Of a stretch of DNA of 64,000 bases, positions 36,722 through 44,301 are shown piece by piece (the first letter of the stretch is position 1; the number at the start of each line of letters is the position of its first letter). The notes under the pieces were generated by a model, which searched no databases, had not been told where the DNA came from, and saw only the letters and a list, made by a program, of their open reading frames with translations. A program made the position numbers and the translations under genes. Source of the stretch: Conexibacter woesei DSM 14684 (GTDB taxonomy: Bacteria > Actinomycetota > Thermoleophilia > Solirubrobacterales > Solirubrobacteraceae); NCBI RefSeq assembly GCF_000025265.1, contig NC_013739.1, forward strand, positions 1,302,001 to 1,366,000, given 5' to 3'.

Positions 36722-36758
36722 TGGCGATCCGACCACCGTCGCGGTGGTCAGATCGCCA
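36722..36758 (-). terminator. Inverted repeat after the drug-exporter gene
   Basis: Sixteen-base arms TGGCGATCCGACCACC and GGTGGTCAGATCGCCA with a 5-nt loop and a single mismatch, 12 bp downstream of the minus-strand MFS stop. No long T-run. It also lies upstream of the SRPBCC gene start, so an operator role cannot be excluded. Confidence 0.6.
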
Positions 36759-36769
36759 TTCCTCGTGGG

Positions 36770-38323
36770 TCAGTGGGCGCGGGCGTCGCCGGCGGCGACG
36801 GGCACGGCGCTCGACTCGCGGCGCCGCAGCACGACGAACGCGAGCACCGTGCTGACGGCGATCAGGCCGATGCTGGCGAGCAGGACCACGTGCAGGCCGT
36901 CCATGAACGCGGTGCGCGCAGCGTGCAGCAGCGGCTCGGCGACGCTGGCCGGCAGGCCGTGCGACACCTCGTCGGCGCGGCCGAGCGACTCACCGGCGGC
37001 GTGCATGTCGCCCGCGCTGACGCCCGGCACGACGCCGAGCGCGTCGGTGTAGACGGCGGCGAGGATCGAGCCGAGCACGGCGACGCCAAGGCCGCCGCCG
37101 AGCTCGTAGGCGGTCTCTTCGATCGACGCCGCGTTGCCGGCGCGTTCGGCCGGGACGGCCGAGATGATCACGTCGTTGGCGGCCACCAGCGCGATCTCCA
37201 GGCCGAAGCCGAGCGCGACGAACGGCGGCCCGAGCAGGAGGAACTGGTCGTCGAGCCCGAGCGCGAGCAGCGGCACGAGCGAGATCGTCGTCAGCGCGAG
37301 GCCGCCGGCGATCGTCGCGCGGGTGCCGACACGCCGCAGGATCGGCGCCGCGAGCAGGCCGCCGATGAGGCTGGCGAGCATCAGCGGCAGCAGCCGCACG
37401 CTCGCCGCCAGCGGCTCGAGGCCGAGCACGAGCTGGAGGTACTGCGCGAAGAACAGCTCCAGTCCGACGAGCCCGAACATCGCGAGCAGCACGCAGCCGA
37501 CGGCGACCGAGAAGGCGCGATCGGCGAACAGGCGCACGTCGAGCAGCGGCTCGGGGCGCGCGAGCTGGCGCCGCACGAACGTCGTCAGCGACGCGATCGC
37601 ACCGATCAGGACGCCGAGCACGAGCGGGTCGACAAAGCCGTGGCGCGCGCCCTGCTTGAGCCCGAACGCTATGCCGAGGATGCCGACGCCGGCCAGCACG
37701 ACCGCGAGCGTGTCCCACGGCGGCGGCACGAGCGCCTTGCTGTTCGGCAGCAGCTTGAGGCCGATCGGGATCACGATCAGAACGACCGGCACGTTGATCA
37801 GGAAGACCGCTCCCCACCACCAGTGCTCGACGAGGAAGCCGCCGATCAGCGGGCCGATCGCGGCGCCGCCGGCCATCGTCGCGCTCCAGATCCCGACGGC
37901 GGTGCGGCGCTCGTCGCGGTCCTCGAAGACGTCGCGCACGATCGCCATCGTCGCGGGCAGGATCATCGCGCCGCCGACGCCCATCAGCGCGCGGGCGCCG
38001 ATCAGCACTGCCGGCGACCAGGCGAACGCACCGAGCACCGACGACAGGCCGAAGACGACGAGGCCCGACAGCAGGATCCGCTTGCGGCCGAAGCGGTCGC
38101 CGAGTGCGCCGGAGGCGACCAGCAGCGGGGCGACGACGAGCGGGTAGACGTCGATGATCCACAGCAGCGCGACTGCTGACGGCTGCAGGTCCTCGGTCAG
38201 CGCGGGCGCGGCGACGTGCAGCACCGTCATGTCGATCACGACGACGAGGACGGCGGAGCAGATGACCGCCAGCACGACCCAGCGGCTGGCCGGGGCGGAC
38301 GAAGGGGATGGCGTGAGGCTCAT
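36770..38323 (-). CDS. MFS drug:H+ antiporter, DHA2 (14-TM) family
   Basis: A 517-residue multidrug exporter of the QacA/EmrB-like DHA2 group with about 14 hydrophobic helices. Landmarks: motif D1 LVVVIDMTVLHVAAPALTEDL, motif A GALGDRFGRKRILLSG, and motif C ATMAGGAAIGPLIGGFLVEHWWWGAVFLINVP in TM5, the antiporter signature. Its ATG overlaps the stop of the TetR gene (ATGA), so regulator and pump are one operon controlled from the palindrome at 38917-38942. Confidence 0.94.
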   Translation of the reverse strand: MSLTPSPSSAPASRWVVLAVICSAVLVVVIDMTVLHVAAPALTEDLQPSAVALLWIIDVYPLVVAPLLVASGALGDRFGRKRILLSGLVVFGLSSVLGAFAWSPAVLIGARALMGVGGAMILPATMAIVRDVFEDRDERRTAVGIWSATMAGGAAIGPLIGGFLVEHWWWGAVFLINVPVVLIVIPIGLKLLPNSKALVPPPWDTLAVVLAGVGILGIAFGLKQGARHGFVDPLVLGVLIGAIASLTTFVRRQLARPEPLLDVRLFADRAFSVAVGCVLLAMFGLVGLELFFAQYLQLVLGLEPLAASVRLLPLMLASLIGGLLAAPILRRVGTRATIAGGLALTTISLVPLLALGLDDQFLLLGPPFVALGFGLEIALVAANDVIISAVPAERAGNAASIEETAYELGGGLGVAVLGSILAAVYTDALGVVPGVSAGDMHAAGESLGRADEVSHGLPASVAEPLLHAARTAFMDGLHVVLLASIGLIAVSTVLAFVVLRRRESSAVPVAAGDARAH

Positions 38324-38901
38324 GGCCGCTGGTAGGTCGCGGAGCCGGGTGGGTCGGTGACGGCGCGTGCGGCGATCCCGCCGAGGATCGTCGCGCGCAG
38401 CAGGCGCGGCGCCTCACGGCCGCCGACGTGGCCGTCCTCGATCGCCCACCAGGCGGCTTCGAGCTGCGAGCCGAACGAGTAGGCGAGCCAGCGCGACGGG
38501 AGGTCGGGACGGAAGAAGCCCTCCTCCTGCCCGCGCGCGAAGAAGCGCTCGAGCCGTTCGTCCTGCGTCTTGATCTCCTCGACGAGGCGGGGGACGCGGT
38601 ACACGTACGGCTCGGAGAAGAGAAGCGCGTAGGCCATCGCGACGACCAGCGCCGAGTCGAGCAGGCGGTCGAACGCCTCCGGCACCGGCGCGTCGTCGAT
38701 CCCGGCCTCGTCGAAGAGCCGCTCGCACTCGGCCAGGCCGTGGGCGCTGACGCGCTCGACGAGCGTCTCGCGGTCGCCGAACGCGCGGTGCAACGTCGTG
38801 CGGCTGACGCCGGCAGCGGTCGCGATCTCCTGCATCGAGGAGCCGGGACAGCGTGCGAGCACGCGGGCGACGGCGTCGTAGAGCTGGGTCTCGTCCGGCA
38901 T
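38320..38901 (-). CDS. TetR-family regulator of the MFS exporter
   Basis: A 193-residue TetR-type repressor: N-terminal HTH (LYDAVARVLARCPGSSMQEIATAAGVSRTTLHRAFGDRETLVERV) and an all-helical ligand-binding half. First gene of the exporter operon. ATG 38901 lies 15 bp downstream (minus strand) of a 26-bp palindrome, so autorepression relieved by a drug ligand is likely. An upstream GTG/ATG pair near 38911 is in another frame. Confidence 0.92.
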   Translation of the reverse strand: MPDETQLYDAVARVLARCPGSSMQEIATAAGVSRTTLHRAFGDRETLVERVSAHGLAECERLFDEAGIDDAPVPEAFDRLLDSALVVAMAYALLFSEPYVYRVPRLVEEIKTQDERLERFFARGQEEGFFRPDLPSRWLAYSFGSQLEAAWWAIEDGHVGGREAPRLLRATILGGIAARAVTDPPGSATYQRP

Positions 38902-38916
38902 GGGACATCACGGTAC

Positions 38917-38942
38917 CAGATGAAACAAAAGTGTTCCATCTG
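38917..38942. promoter_or_regulatory. TetR operator palindrome
   Basis: Arms CAGATGAAACA and TGTTCCATCTG around AAAG; one mismatch in 11 bp. Located just upstream of the TetR start codon in an A/T-richer patch. Typical size and position for TetR autoregulation. Confidence 0.75.
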
Positions 38943-38962
38943 CACCGATGGTGTCCCGGACA

Positions 38963-39001
38963 GGGCGGGCGGGGCCCGGCGGGCGGGGCGGGCGGGGCGG
39001 G
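38963..39001 (+). other. G-rich tract with quadruplex potential
   Basis: Plus strand holds at least seven GGG/GGGG runs separated by single C or short C/G spacers (pattern GGGCGGGGCGGGCGGGGCGGG near its end). It lies between the TetR promoter and the stop of the upstream small gene. The following ~40 bp continue GC-rich without a gene. Confidence 0.5.
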
Positions 39002-39043
39002 TCGGCGGTCGGCGGTGGAGGCGGCGTGGGCGGCCGGCGGCGC

Positions 39044-39379
39044 TCAGCCGGTGCCGACTCCGCACTGGGTGCAGACGACGGCGAGTCGCTCCATCGCGGT
39101 GTCGGGGCGGTCGGGGAGGGCGTCGAGCGCGGCGGCGGCGGCCTGGACGTCCTCGATCGTGACGGTGCGGGCTTCGAGCGCGAAGCGGCCGAGCCAGCGG
39201 ACGGCGGCGCGTTCGTAGCCGTCGTGCTCGCGCATCAGCAGGCAGATGCGCAGCGCGTCCTGGAGGCTGATACGCGGCATCGCCGCGGCGAGCGAGCGGA
39301 TGCGGGAGAGGTCGCCGGCGTCGAGCGCCTGGCGGAAGATCACGTAGGGAGGAATGCCAGATCCGGTGTTCACGAACAT
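39044..39379 (-). CDS. Small conserved actinobacterial protein of unknown function, SOS-box-linked
   Basis: A ~111-residue protein. The frame is open further upstream, but the codon-plausible part begins at MFVNTGSGIPPYVIFRQALDAGDLSRI, with candidate starts ATG 39379 or GTG 39373. It is a helical protein with RISLQDALRICLLMREHDGYERAAVRWLGRFALEARTVTIEDVQAAAAALDALP; similar small proteins are common in actinobacteria, but no function is known to me. The start codon lies inside a perfect LexA-type palindrome, suggesting a leaderless or very short-leader, DNA-damage-controlled message. Confidence 0.7.
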   Translation of the reverse strand: MFVNTGSGIPPYVIFRQALDAGDLSRIRSLAAAMPRISLQDALRICLLMREHDGYERAAVRWLGRFALEARTVTIEDVQAAAAALDALPDRPDTAMERLAVVCTQCGVGTG

Positions 39380-39387
39380 ATGTTCGC
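39374..39387. promoter_or_regulatory. Perfect LexA-type SOS box
   Basis: CGAACATATGTTCG, a 14-bp perfect palindrome matching the Gram-positive/actinobacterial LexA consensus CGAAC-N4-GTTCG in every defined position. It overlaps the start codon of the small minus-strand gene. It is the only such match I noticed in an otherwise GC-rich window. Confidence 0.72.
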
Positions 39388-39704
39388 ATTGGCATCCACA
39401 AGCTAAAGGTGGTCCACCTTGGGGTGGAGCGGGTCTGTCCGGGCGGAACGGCTCCGCCCGGCGTGGCGCCGCGCGGCTCGATCGGGGCGCATGGAGCGAG
39501 TTGGGGGGCGAAACCTTCGCCATCGGGCCAACCACGTTCCGTGTGTGCTGTCGCATCATCCCTGTCGTTCTAAATCTCTCCTCCTTAGAACACTGGGCTG
39601 GGTGCCGTTGCAACCCGGGGGGGCACATCGGCACCCAGCCCACCCCCTCTTGTGGATGCGAGGACCCGCCCGCCGGCGCTCAGCCCGGCGGGCGGGATCG
39701 CGCG
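39388..39704. other. Hairpin-rich non-coding region
   Basis: About 317 bp without a convincing gene. Perfect inverted repeats seen: AAGGTGG/CCACCTT (39406-39420), CCGGGCGGA/TCCGCCCGG (39439-39461), GGCGAA/TTCGCC (39507-39521), GTTCTAA/TTAGAAC (39567-39591, loop ATCTCTCCTCC) and GGGCTGGGTGCCG/CGGCACCCAGCCC (39595-39641, 21-nt loop). The CCTCC in one loop could pair with a Shine-Dalgarno sequence if the plus strand is transcribed; the minus strand exposes seven C in the other loop. Candidate structured RNA or stacked regulatory sites. Confidence 0.45.
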
Positions 39705-40340
39705 TCAGGCGTGCGCGCCGCGCACGATCGTCATCAGCGCATCGGCGGTGCCGCGCGCGTCGTGGACGCCCGTGCCGAGACGGCGCACCGTGAGCCCGAT
39801 CAGCAATGCGACGACCGTCCGCGCGTGGACCTGCGGATCGGGCACGCCGAGCACCTCCATCACGGCGGCGGCGAAGTCCTCGTAGGCGGCGAAGCAGCGA
39901 CCGGAGGCGTCCTGCAGCGCGGGGTCGCGCGACGCCTCCAGATGAAGCTCCAGCTCGGCCACCTCGCCGACCACGCGCGCGGGGTCGTCGGCGATCAGCT
40001 GCTCGACGGCGATCGCGACCTGCTCGGGTGTCGGGTCGGACGCGCGCAGGCGCTTGGCGACGGCGCCGAGGCGGGCGACCTCCTCCTCGACGTAGCGCAG
40101 GAGGCTGTCGCGCAACAGCTCCGTCTGGCTCGGGAAGTGGTAGGTCAGCGAGCCGAGCGCAACGCCCGCCTCGGCCGCGACGCGGCGGTTCGTGACGGCG
40201 CCGATGCCGTCCGTCGCGACGACGCGCAGCGTCGCGTGGAGGATCCGGTCGCGGGTCGCGGGCGACGCGCTCGCTGCGGTCGTCGCGTCGGCCGCCGCCG
40301 TCGCGGCCGCCTGGCCCGTCGCCTGACCGGCTGCCGGCAC
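39705..40340 (-). CDS. TetR-family transcriptional regulator
   Basis: TetR-type protein: HTH RDRILHATLRVVATDGIGAVTNRRVAAEAGVALGSLTYHFPSQTELLRDSLL and a helical C-terminal domain (ALLIGLTVRRLGTGVHDARGTADAL). Start is uncertain: GTG 40340 is the only recognised start codon in frame between the HTH and the operator palindrome, giving 211 residues with an Ala/Thr-rich N-terminal tail and a poor ribosome-binding site. Divergent from the amidase gene, with the 28-bp palindrome between, so it probably represses itself and the amidase. Confidence 0.85.
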   Translation of the reverse strand: MPAAGQATGQAAATAAADATTAASASPATRDRILHATLRVVATDGIGAVTNRRVAAEAGVALGSLTYHFPSQTELLRDSLLRYVEEEVARLGAVAKRLRASDPTPEQVAIAVEQLIADDPARVVGEVAELELHLEASRDPALQDASGRCFAAYEDFAAAVMEVLGVPDPQVHARTVVALLIGLTVRRLGTGVHDARGTADALMTIVRGAHA

Positions 40341-40416
40341 TTGTCCCGGCGCCGCTCGTCGCGGGTTGGATGGGGGAGAGGACGAACTGATGGCGGCGAA
40401 GCATACCCTCCCGCCC

Positions 40417-40444
40417 GGTATCGTTCGTTCGAACGAACGAAACC
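40417..40444. promoter_or_regulatory. Near-perfect 28-bp TetR operator
   Basis: Core TCGTTCGTTCGAACGAACGA (40421-40440) is a perfect 20-bp palindrome, extended by GGTA/AACC with three of four pairs matching. It sits between the divergent TetR and amidase genes, 22 bp upstream of the amidase ATG. Likely bound by the adjacent TetR protein. Confidence 0.85.
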
Positions 40445-40466
40445 GCCGGATGCCGTGGAGGACGCG

Positions 40467-41924
40467 ATGGACGCTCCCGCAAGGCCCCAGCAGGACGAGC
40501 TCGCGTACGCGGGCCTGCAGACGCTCGCCGCGCTCGTGGCCGCCGGCGACGTCTCGTCTCGCGAGCTGACCGAGCTGTCGCTCGGGCGGATCGAGACCGC
40601 CCAGCCGACGCTCAACGCCTTCCGCTGCGTGCGCGCGGAGGCCGCCCTGCACGAGGCCGACGAGGCCGACCGGCGCCGCGCCGCCGGCGAGTCGCTGCCG
40701 CTGCTCGGCGTCCCGTTCGCGATCAAGGACGACATGGACATCGCCGGCGAGGCGACGCCGTTCGGCTGCTCCGGCACGTTCGACCCGCGCGGCGAGGACG
40801 GCGAGGTGACGCGCCGCCTGCGCGCCGCCGGCGCCGTGATCGTCGGCAAGACGACGACGCCGGAGCTCGGCCAGTGGCCGTTCACCGAGGGCCCCGCCTT
40901 CGGCGCGACGCGCAACCCGTGGTCGACCGACCACACGCCAGGCGGCTCCTCCGGCGGCTCGGCGGCGGCCGTCGCGGCCGGGCTCGTGCCCGGCGCGGTC
41001 GGCTCCGACGGCGCCGGCTCCGTCCGCATCCCCGCCGCCTGGACGCACCTCGTCGGCGTCAAGCCCCAGCGCGGCCGCATCTCGACCTGGCCCGACCCCG
41101 ACCCCTTCAACGGCCTCACCTGCATCGGGACGCTCACGCGCACGGTCGACGACGCGGCGCTGCTGCTCGACCTGCTCAGCGGCAGCCACGACGACGACGT
41201 CCACCGCCCGCCGCCGCCGACTGAGTCGTTCCTGCGCGCCGCGCGGCGCGCGCCCGGCAGGCTGCGGATCGCGTTGTCGCTGAGGATCCCGTTCAGTGCT
41301 GCGCCGACGCGGCTCGACGCCGCGGTCCGCGCCCGCGTGCTGCGGCTCGCCGGCGTGCTGGCGGGCCTCGGCCACGACGTCGAGATCGCCGATCCCGTCT
41401 ACGGCCTCGTCGGCGCGAGCTTCATCCCGCGCGCGATGGGCGGGCTCGGCGACTGGGCCGGCCGCCACGTTGCCGAGCCGCAGCATCTGGACGCCCGCAC
41501 GCGCCACGCGATCGCGGTCGGGCGCAGGCTGCGGCCGTTGCTCGGCGCGGCCCGCGCGCTGGAGCGGCCGTTCGCACGCCAGGTCGGCCGCGTCTTCCGC
41601 CGTTTCGACGTCGTCCTCGCTCCGACGACCGCGCAGCCGCCGCGCCCGATCGGCTCGATCGACGGGCTCGGCAACTGGGACACCGACAAGGTGATGGTCG
41701 GCGCCTGTCCGTACGCGTGGCCGTGGAACGTGCTCGGCTGGCCGTCGGTCAACGTGCCGGCCGGGCTGACCGACGACGGCCTGCCGGTCGGCGCGCAGCT
41801 GATGGGGCCGGCCAACTCCGAGCCGCGGCTGCTCTCACTCGCCGCGCAGTTGGAGGCGGAGGAGGACTGGGCCGCCCGCCGCCCGCCCGTCACCTCGCCG
41901 AACGGGGCGCGCGTCGCCGCCTGA
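40467..41924 (+). CDS. Amidase signature-family hydrolase
   Basis: A 485-residue amidase. The Ser-cisSer-Lys triad is visible: Lys in PFAIKDDMDIAG, cis-Ser in the GGSSGGSAAAVAAG signature, and nucleophile Ser in GSDGAGSVRIPAAW. C-terminal WPWNVLGWPSVNVPAGLTDDGLPVGAQLMGPANSEPRLLSLA is typical. GGAGG at 40457-40461 supports ATG 40467. Hydrolyses an unknown amide; under control of the divergent TetR gene. The next operon begins 75 bp downstream. Confidence 0.94.
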   Translation: MDAPARPQQDELAYAGLQTLAALVAAGDVSSRELTELSLGRIETAQPTLNAFRCVRAEAALHEADEADRRRAAGESLPLLGVPFAIKDDMDIAGEATPFGCSGTFDPRGEDGEVTRRLRAAGAVIVGKTTTPELGQWPFTEGPAFGATRNPWSTDHTPGGSSGGSAAAVAAGLVPGAVGSDGAGSVRIPAAWTHLVGVKPQRGRISTWPDPDPFNGLTCIGTLTRTVDDAALLLDLLSGSHDDDVHRPPPPTESFLRAARRAPGRLRIALSLRIPFSAAPTRLDAAVRARVLRLAGVLAGLGHDVEIADPVYGLVGASFIPRAMGGLGDWAGRHVAEPQHLDARTRHAIAVGRRLRPLLGAARALERPFARQVGRVFRRFDVVLAPTTAQPPRPIGSIDGLGNWDTDKVMVGACPYAWPWNVLGWPSVNVPAGLTDDGLPVGAQLMGPANSEPRLLSLAAQLEAEEDWAARRPPVTSPNGARVAA

Positions 41925-41930
41925 GCGCGA

Positions 41931-41957
41931 TGTCACACGTTCGCGAGCTGCGTCGTC
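41931..41957 (+). promoter_or_regulatory. ECF41-type promoter
   Basis: TGTCACA (41931-41937), 16-bp spacer, CGTC (41954-41957), an exact match to the reported ECF41 target motif TGTCACA-N16-CGTC. It lies 42 bp upstream of the operon that encodes an ECF41 sigma factor, implying autoregulation. Confidence 0.85.
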
Positions 41958-41999
41958 CCCCTGGTTGACGGACATGCGAGCTGACGAAGGAGACACGCG

Positions 42000-42938
42000 A
42001 TGCAGGTGGCTGTGATCGGCGGGACGGGCGTCGTCGGGAGATGCGTCGTGGCGGAGCTGGTCGCGCGCGGCCACACGGCGCTCGCGGTCAGCCGCACCGC
42101 GCCGGCTGACGGGCCGGCCGCCGCCCCCGGTGGGCGTGCCGAGCGAGAGGGCGCCGAGCGAGCGCGTGCCGAGCGAGAGGGCGCCGAGCGAGCGCGTGCC
42201 GAGCGAGCGCGTGCCGAGCAAGAGGGCGCCCAGCACGCCGCCCCCAGCGGCCGCGCCGAGCATCGGCGCGCCGACCTGCGCAGCGGTGACGGGCTCGCGG
42301 CGGCGCTCGACGGCGCCGACGCGGTCGTCGACGCCTCCAACGACCAGCGTGCGAGGAAGGACGAGCTGGCGCGCGCGAGCCGCACGCTGCTCGCGGCGGA
42401 GGCGGTGGCCGGCGTCGGCCACCACGTCGCGATCTCGATCGTCGGCTGCGATCGCGCCGCGGTCGGCTATTACGGCGCGAAGGTCGCGCAGGAGCAGGTG
42501 GTGACGAGCGGGCCGGTCGCCTGGAGCCTGCTGCGCGCGACGCAGTTCCACCAGCTGATCGCGTGGGCGTTCTCTGCCGCCGGCCGCGCCCGCCTGCGCC
42601 CCACCGGCCGGGCGCTGATCCAGCCGATCGACCCTGCGGTCGTCGCGACGCGCCTCGTCGGCGCGGTCGAGGCCGGCCCGGGCGGCCGGCTGCCCGACGT
42701 CGGCGGGCCGCGCGTGCAGACGCTCGCCGAGCTGGCCGCCGACTGGCAAGCGCACGGCGGCGCCGCCGCGCTGCCGCTGCCGCTCCCGCTGCGGCTGATC
42801 GGCAGGACGGGCCGCGCGCTGCGCGACGGCAGCCTGACCGCTCCCGGCGCGGCCGCCCCCGGCCCGACGTTCGCCCAGTGGCTCGACCTCGACCGCGACC
42901 GCGCCCCTGCCGCTGTGCGAGAGTCGGCGGCGCGATGA
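42000..42938 (+). CDS. NmrA-like NAD(P)-binding epimerase/oxidoreductase with repeat insertion
   Basis: A 312-residue atypical SDR. Rossmann start VAVIGGTGVVGRCVVAELVARGH, then DADAVVDASND and HHVAISIVG, a YYGAKVAQEQVV segment in the place of the SDR Tyr/Lys region, and WSLLRATQFHQLI. Between the first and second strands (residues ~46-76) are six 5-residue ERARA/EREGA repeats from 15-bp DNA units. AAGGAG before the ATG. ECF41 sigma genes are known to be neighbours of such epimerases, carboxymuconolactone decarboxylases or oxidoreductases, and this is the partner and probable target here. Confidence 0.88.
   Translation: MQVAVIGGTGVVGRCVVAELVARGHTALAVSRTAPADGPAAAPGGRAEREGAERARAEREGAERARAERARAEQEGAQHAAPSGRAEHRRADLRSGDGLAAALDGADAVVDASNDQRARKDELARASRTLLAAEAVAGVGHHVAISIVGCDRAAVGYYGAKVAQEQVVTSGPVAWSLLRATQFHQLIAWAFSAAGRARLRPTGRALIQPIDPAVVATRLVGAVEAGPGGRLPDVGGPRVQTLAELAADWQAHGGAAALPLPLPLRLIGRTGRALRDGSLTAPGAAAPGPTFAQWLDLDRDRAPAAVRESAAR
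42136..42225 (+). repeat. Six 15-bp tandem repeats in the epimerase gene
   Basis: Units at 42136, 42151, 42166, 42181, 42196 and 42211, alternating GTGCCGAGCGAGAGG-like and GCGCCGAGCGAGCGC-like forms. Same unit length and copy number as the unrelated repeat at 5921-6010. Confidence 0.92.
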
Positions 42939-43852
42939 TCGTCCGCTGCGAAGAGGAGCTGGCCGCCGCCTTCGAGGACCAGCGGCCCTACCTGCGCCGG
43001 CTCGCCTACGGCACGCTCGGCAGCTTCGCCGAGGCGGACGACGTCGTGCAGGAGGCGTGGCTGCGGCTGCAGCGCACCGACGTCGAGCCGATCAGAGACC
43101 TGCGCGGCTGGCTGACGACCGTCGTCGGGCGGCTCGCACTCGACGCGCTCGGCTCGGCCCGCAACCGGCGCGAGCGCTACGTCGGCCCGTGGCTGCCGGA
43201 GCCGCTGGTCGAGGACGTCGCCGCGGAGGACCCTGCCGACCGCGTCACGCTCGACGAGCAGGTGACGACCGCGCTGCTGGTCGTGCTCGAACGGCTCTCG
43301 CCGGCCGAGCGGACGGCGTTCGTGCTGCACGACGTCTTCGGGCTGTCGTTCGCCGAGGTCGCCGAGGTCGTCGGCCGCAGCCCCGCCGCGGTCCGTCAGC
43401 TCGCGGCGCGGGCGCGGCGCCACGTCGACGACGGCACGCCGCGCTTCCCCGCCTCGCGCGAGCAGCACACGCGCATCGTCGCGGCGTTCGCGGTCGCCTG
43501 GCAGGCCGGCGACGTCGACGCGCTGCTGGCGGTGCTCGACCCCGGGGTGACGTTCCGCTCCGACGGCGGCGGGAACGTCGTCGCGGTGAGCAGGCCGGTC
43601 GACGGAGCGGAGCGCGTCGCGCGGACGCTCGTCGCGCTGGCGACGGCGAACGTCCGCCGCGGCGTCGCCGTGCGCGGCGGGATCGTCGACGTCAACGGCC
43701 TGCCGGGCCTGCTGGTCGAGGAGGACCACGTGCGCGGCGTCGTCTCGCTCACCGTCGACGACGGCCGGATCGTCGCGATCGACGTCGTCCGCAACCCCGA
43801 GAAGCTGCGGCACGTGCCGGCGCTGCCGGACGCCGACGCGGGTGAGTCATGA
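42935..43852 (+). CDS. ECF41-family RNA polymerase sigma factor (SigJ-like)
   Basis: A 305-residue ECF sigma factor with sigma-2 (AFEDQRPYLRRLAYGTLGSFAEADDVVQEAWLRLQ) and sigma-4 (LSPAERTAFVLHDVFGLSFAEVAEVVGRSPAAVRQLAARARRHV) regions and the C-terminal SnoaL-like extension that defines ECF41. The extension ends with RNPEKLRHV, matching the conserved NPxKL motif, and holds FRSDGGGNV, matching the DGGG motif; both are known to modulate activity in place of a separate anti-sigma factor. ATG 42935 overlaps the epimerase stop. Its predicted promoter lies upstream of the epimerase gene. Confidence 0.93.
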   Translation: MIVRCEEELAAAFEDQRPYLRRLAYGTLGSFAEADDVVQEAWLRLQRTDVEPIRDLRGWLTTVVGRLALDALGSARNRRERYVGPWLPEPLVEDVAAEDPADRVTLDEQVTTALLVVLERLSPAERTAFVLHDVFGLSFAEVAEVVGRSPAAVRQLAARARRHVDDGTPRFPASREQHTRIVAAFAVAWQAGDVDALLAVLDPGVTFRSDGGGNVVAVSRPVDGAERVARTLVALATANVRRGVAVRGGIVDVNGLPGLLVEEDHVRGVVSLTVDDGRIVAIDVVRNPEKLRHVPALPDADAGES

Positions 43853-44301
43853 CGGTCCGCTCGCCGGCGATCGCCCGCGCCGCGCTGGCGGTGCTCGCGC
43901 TGACCGCGCTCAGCATCGGCCTGCCCGCCTCGTTCGCGCCCGAGAGCTTCTATGACGACTATCCGTTCTTCGCCAGCTGGGTCAGCCTGCTGCCGCCGTA
44001 CAACCAGCATCTCGTGACGGACGTCGGCGGGCTCTACCTCGGCTTCGCGCTCGTGCTCGGCTGGGCCGCGTGGACGCTCGCGCGCGAGCTGGTGCGCGCC
44101 GTCTGCGCGGGCTGGGCGCTGATGGCGCTGCTGCACTTCGTCTTCCACGCGACCCACCTCGACGGCTTCTCGACCGCTGACGCGATCGCCGAGCTGGCCG
44201 GGCTCGGACTCGTGCTCGTCGTCCCCGCGGTCGCGGTCTGGGCGGCCGGCGCAGTCGACCGCCGCGACGACGCCGAGGCGGTCGGTCAGCTGTCGGAGTG
44301 A
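43849..44301 (+). CDS. Small four-helix membrane protein, unknown
   Basis: A 150-residue membrane protein with about four hydrophobic helices (AALAVLALTALSIGLPASF; VGGLYLGFALVLGWAAWTLA; AGWALMALLHFVFHATHL; LVLVVPAVAVWAAGAV). The loop FYDDYPFFASWVSLLPPYNQHLVTDVGGLYLG is a conserved-looking block seen in other small actinobacterial membrane proteins. ATG 43849 overlaps the sigma factor stop, so it is the third gene of the ECF41 operon. It could sense or influence the signal, but no function is known. Its 3' end overlaps the convergent gene by 16 bp. Confidence 0.78.
   Translation: MTVRSPAIARAALAVLALTALSIGLPASFAPESFYDDYPFFASWVSLLPPYNQHLVTDVGGLYLGFALVLGWAAWTLARELVRAVCAGWALMALLHFVFHATHLDGFSTADAIAELAGLGLVLVVPAVAVWAAGAVDRRDDAEAVGQLSE

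Noticed and set aside
39380-39643. N-terminal extension of the small SOS-linked gene
   Set aside because: The frame is open, but the translation is Pro/Arg-rich, includes strong hairpins and lacks any familiar domain; plausible coding begins at 39379 or 39373.
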